Below are positions 61,339 through 64,000 of a stretch of DNA of 64,000 nt, one piece after another. The position numbers and the translations under genes are program-made. Every line of letters begins with the position of its first letter. Position 1 is the stretch's first letter. Source of the stretch: Hyphomicrobiales bacterium (GTDB lineage Bacteria > Pseudomonadota > Alphaproteobacteria > Rhizobiales > Rhizobiaceae). A model generated the notes under the pieces. That model saw only the letters and a list, made by a program, of their open reading frames with translations, was not told where the DNA came from and did no database searches. The stretch is from assembly GCA_900473805.1 (NCBI GenBank), contig UCMS01000030.1:39054-103053 (forward strand), given 5' to 3'.

Positions 61339-63741
61339 ATGCCTGACCTGCCGAGCGGCCTGACCTGGCTCGCCCTATTGCTGCCCTTCGTCGCGGCGCT
61401 TGTCGCCCCCGTGCTGACCGCCCGTCTGGGCGCCGCTGCCGCCTGGCTCATCGCGCTGTTTCCCGCGTTCGCCTTCGTGCATTTCCTGGGCTTCCTGCCG
61501 GAGATTGCCGCCGGCGGCCGCGTCACCGGCGGCTTCGCCTGGGTACCCAGCCTCAATCTCTCCTTCTCCTGGCTGCTCGACGGCCTGTCGCTGACCTTCG
61601 CGCTGCTGATCACGGGCATCGGAACGCTGATCGTGCTTTATGCCGGCGGCTATATGAAGGGCCACCCGCAGCAGGGGCGGTTCATCAGCTATATTCTGCT
61701 CTTCATGGGCGCCATGCTCGGCGTCGTCGTCTCCGACAGCTTCCTGATGCTTTTCGTCTTCTGGGAGCTGACCTCGATCACGTCTTTCCTGCTGATCGGC
61801 TTCGACCACACCCGCGAAGCCTCGCGCCGCGCCGCTCTCCAGGCGCTCGTCGTCACAGGTGGCGGCGGTCTCGTCCTGCTCGCCGGGCTGATCTTCGTCT
61901 GGAACATCACCGGCGTCAGCCAGCTGTCGCTGCTGCTCTCGACCGGCGACATCCTGCGCCAAAGCCCGTTCTATCTGGCGGCCCTGCTTCTCGTGCTCGG
62001 TGGTGCCTTCACCAAATCGGCCCAGTTCCCCTTCCATTTCTGGCTGCCCAATGCCATGGAAGCGCCGACCCCGGTTTCGGCCTATCTGCATTCGGCCACG
62101 ATGGTGAAGGCCGGCGTCTATCTCCTGATGCGGCTGAACCCGGTCATGGGCGGCACACCCGCTTGGGAAATCTTGCTTCCCTTCTTCGGCGGTTTGACGC
62201 TTCTGGTCGGCGCGATCCTCGCCGTCCGCCAGACCGATCTCAAGCTGATGCTCGCCTATACGACGGTCGCCTCGCTCGGCCTGCTTGTGATGCTCACCGG
62301 CTTCGATACGCCTTACGCCGTCGAGGCGGCGGTGCTCTATCTCGTCGCCCATTCGCTGTTCAAGGGTGGCCTCTTCATGGTCGCCGGCATCATCGACCAT
62401 GAAACCGGCACCCGCGACATCCGCCTGCTCGGCGGCTTGCGCAAGGCGATGCCGATCACCTTTGCCGCAGCCCTTCTCGGCGGCATTTCCATGGCGGGCC
62501 TCCCGCCGCTCTTCGGCTTCCTCGCCAAGGAGGAAATCTACGCAGCTCTGGCCGGCGTCAATCCGCGGGCGATCCTCTTCACCGGTGTCGCTGTCATCGG
62601 CAATGCCCTGATGTTCGTCATCGCCTTCGCCGTTGGCCTGAAACCTTTCATCGGCGCTGAAACCAAAACGCCGAAACACGCCCATGAAGGACCCGTCCTG
62701 CTCTGGCTCGGCCCGCTGACGCTCGCCGTCCTGTCCTTCGTTACGGCCGTCCTTGCCACCGTCACCCACCGCTACATCACCTCGCCCATGGCGAGTGCGG
62801 TTTCAGGCGAACCGGAGATCGTCACCATCGGGCTGATCCCCCATATCGGTGTGCCGCTCGCCCTGTCATTGCTCACGATTGCCCTTGGCCTTGCCCTCTA
62901 TCGCAGCCTCGACCGCTTGCGCGCCGGCGTCGATCGCCTTGTCACCGGCCTCGGCATCAGCCCCGATCGCGGTTTCGATCATGTCATCGCTGGTCTTGTG
63001 CACCTTGCGGTGCGGGTCAGCCGCGTCATCCACAACGGGCGGCTCGAAGTCTACATCACCACCACCTTCATCCTGCTCGCGCTCGTCCTCCTCGTTACCC
63101 CGGTCGTCTATGGGGAACTGCCGTCCATGCCCGTCTGGCCGGCCGATCTCGGCCTGGCCGAAGGCGCCTTCCTTGTGATTGCCGTCATCGGGGTTCTGGC
63201 GGTGCTCACGGCCAAGGATCGTCTCACCGCCATCGTCTGCCTCGGCATCCAGGGCTTTGCGCTGGCCGTGCTCTTCCTGCTCTACGGCGCGCCGGATCTC
63301 TCCTTCACCCAGTTCATGGTCGAAACCCTGTCGGTCGTCATCCTGGCGCTGGTCATGACCCGGCTCAGGCTCTCGCCCACCGATCACCGGCCGCTCCTTG
63401 CCCGTATTCTGGATGGCGCCGCCGCCGTTGCCTGCGGCCTCGGCTTCGCGCTTCTTCTGGTTCGCGCCACATCCGCACCCTTCGATGCCACGCTGACGGA
63501 ATTCTTCGCCGCCTATTCCAAGGCGATCGCCCATGGCGCCAATGTCGTCAACGTCATCATCGTCGACTTCCGCGGCGTCGACACGCTCGGCGAAATCTCC
63601 GTCGTCATGATCACCGGCCTGGCCATCCTCGCGCTGATCCGCATCCGCGTCGCCTCGGCAGCGCCCACCGCCTCCGTGGTCTCTCCGCCATCCGGCTCCT
63701 TCGCCGATGTGAAGGGCAAGAAGAAGGGGAAGGGCAAGTGA
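61339..63741 (+). CDS. mrpA: Cation/H+ antiporter subunit A (MrpA/MnhA/PhaA family)
   Basis: 800 aa from ATG 61339, with GAGGAGGTGG upstream. About 20 helices. The NuoL-like core shows [74 protein letters not shown] and [22 protein letters not shown]. The C-terminal part ([47 protein letters not shown]) is the MbhD-like section, followed by an MbhE-like end. It takes part in a multi-subunit Na+/K+-proton antiporter, normally co-transcribed with subunits B-G. None begin before the window ends, 259 bases later. Confidence 0.92.
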   Translation: MPDLPSGLTWLALLLPFVAALVAPVLTARLGAAAAWLIALFPAFAFVHFLGFLPEIAAGGRVTGGFAWVPSLNLSFSWLLDGLSLTFALLITGIGTLIVLYAGGYMKGHPQQGRFISYILLFMGAMLGVVVSDSFLMLFVFWELTSITSFLLIGFDHTREASRRAALQALVVTGGGGLVLLAGLIFVWNITGVSQLSLLLSTGDILRQSPFYLAALLLVLGGAFTKSAQFPFHFWLPNAMEAPTPVSAYLHSATMVKAGVYLLMRLNPVMGGTPAWEILLPFFGGLTLLVGAILAVRQTDLKLMLAYTTVASLGLLVMLTGFDTPYAVEAAVLYLVAHSLFKGGLFMVAGIIDHETGTRDIRLLGGLRKAMPITFAAALLGGISMAGLPPLFGFLAKEEIYAALAGVNPRAILFTGVAVIGNALMFVIAFAVGLKPFIGAETKTPKHAHEGPVLLWLGPLTLAVLSFVTAVLATVTHRYITSPMASAVSGEPEIVTIGLIPHIGVPLALSLLTIALGLALYRSLDRLRAGVDRLVTGLGISPDRGFDHVIAGLVHLAVRVSRVIHNGRLEVYITTTFILLALVLLVTPVVYGELPSMPVWPADLGLAEGAFLVIAVIGVLAVLTAKDRLTAIVCLGIQGFALAVLFLLYGAPDLSFTQFMVETLSVVILALVMTRLRLSPTDHRPLLARILDGAAAVACGLGFALLLVRATSAPFDATLTEFFAAYSKAIAHGANVVNVIIVDFRGVDTLGEISVVMITGLAILALIRIRVASAAPTASVVSPPSGSFADVKGKKKGKGK

Positions 63742-64000
63742 TGGTGGCACCTGTTCTTGATCCGCATTCGGCCCACTGCACCACATCAGTCGCTTGCGCT
63801 ATTGGCTGGCCTCCGGCCCACCCCCCTCTGTCGGCTACGCCGACATCTCCCCCACAAGGGAGAGTGGCGGCCAGCGTCGTGCCTGCCAATTTGAACGCTG
63901 ACGCGCCTGCAGGCCATCGACGGAACGCGCCGAGCGCAGCCGCCTTCCGCTCTCCCCTCTTGTGGGGGAGATGCCCGGCAGGGCAGAGGGGGGTAATCCA
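63742..64000. other. Right-edge intergenic sequence with family D repeat
   Basis: The MrpA stop is at 63739-63741. An overlapping ATG at 63741 opens a frame that has low-complexity, repeat-derived sequence, not MrpB. The remainder is a family D repeat (see 63820-63995). Confidence 0.7.
63820..63995. repeat. Intergenic palindromic repeat, family D copy 3
   Basis: CTCCCCTCTTGTGGGGGAGATGCCCGGCAGGGCAGAGGGGGG at the right end matches the right ends of 29640-29763 and 45150-45275. The left end carries the complementary CCCCCCTCTGTCGGCTACGCCGACATCTCCCCCACAAGGG. The middle is different and longer. It lies just downstream of the MrpA gene. Confidence 0.75.

Noticed and set aside
1..64000. CRISPR array, tRNA, rRNA, integrase or prophage
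   Set aside because: I saw no regularly spaced direct repeats, no tRNA-like cloverleaf, no rRNA sequence and no integrase, terminase or structural phage gene.

Overview
The window is high-GC, densely packed bacterial chromosome. Its gene content points to the Rhizobiaceae (Rhizobium/Agrobacterium/Sinorhizobium relatives): a DUF982 protein, a xylose ABC operon under a divergent ROK regulator, an RhtX-like siderophore permease with an AraC regulator and TonB receptor, BrnT/BrnA, and several families of intergenic palindromic repeats built around 'ctcccccttgtgggggag'. This assignment is inference; there is no rRNA, tRNA or CRISPR array that I can recognise. Most genes are ordinary chromosomal accessory or housekeeping genes. 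No prophage or plasmid backbone is visible.

Layout. 0-3.4 kb: end of a VOC protein, a histidine phosphatase, rpsU and cspA with a strong terminator, and a small exported protein. 3.4-8.2 kb: an OmpR-type response regulator and membrane histidine kinase, divergent from an autotransporter whose upstream region carries three GAATTG repeats at exact 10-bp spacing. 8.5-16 kb: desaturase, YafY regulator/LysE exporter, BrnTA, YnfA, a degenerate EAL protein, a HerA-like ATPase and a small protein behind a 16-bp palindrome. 16-22 kb: a 48-residue-repeat membrane protein of mixed base composition, small hypotheticals, YqaA, DUF982 and a Tet-type MFS pump. 22-29.6 kb: a dCache chemoreceptor, CorA, a PNPOx/GAF pair divergent from hemerythrin and YceI genes.

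29.8-34.9 kb: methyltransferase, dehalogenase, HxlR/SDR pair, then three copies of a ~90-bp palindromic element. Two inverted copies flank a DUF559 endonuclease-like gene, and one of them truncates a BrnA-like antitoxin gene. 34.9-38.5 kb: xylFHG with a clear operator. 38.6-42.4 kb: two unrecognised genes, a frameshifted DUF305 gene and a second chemoreceptor. 42.7-51 kb: membrane proteins, acetyltransferase, LysE exporter, then the siderophore uptake locus. 51-57 kb: PfpI-like protein, oxidoreductase, a membrane-anchored AraC regulator and recQ. 57.2-64 kb: a MNT/HEPN toxin-antitoxin-like pair behind a large palindrome, deoxyribosyltransferase, MFS transporter, msrB, and an MrpA-type antiporter subunit followed by repeats at the right edge.

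The best candidates for new biology are the palindromic element carrying DUF559, the MNT/HEPN pair lacking the usual HEPN motif, the mosaic repeat-membrane protein at 16.3-18.1 kb, the two-component/autotransporter locus, and the phased repeats between the PNPOx/GAF and hemerythrin genes. Function is inferred from sequence alone throughout.
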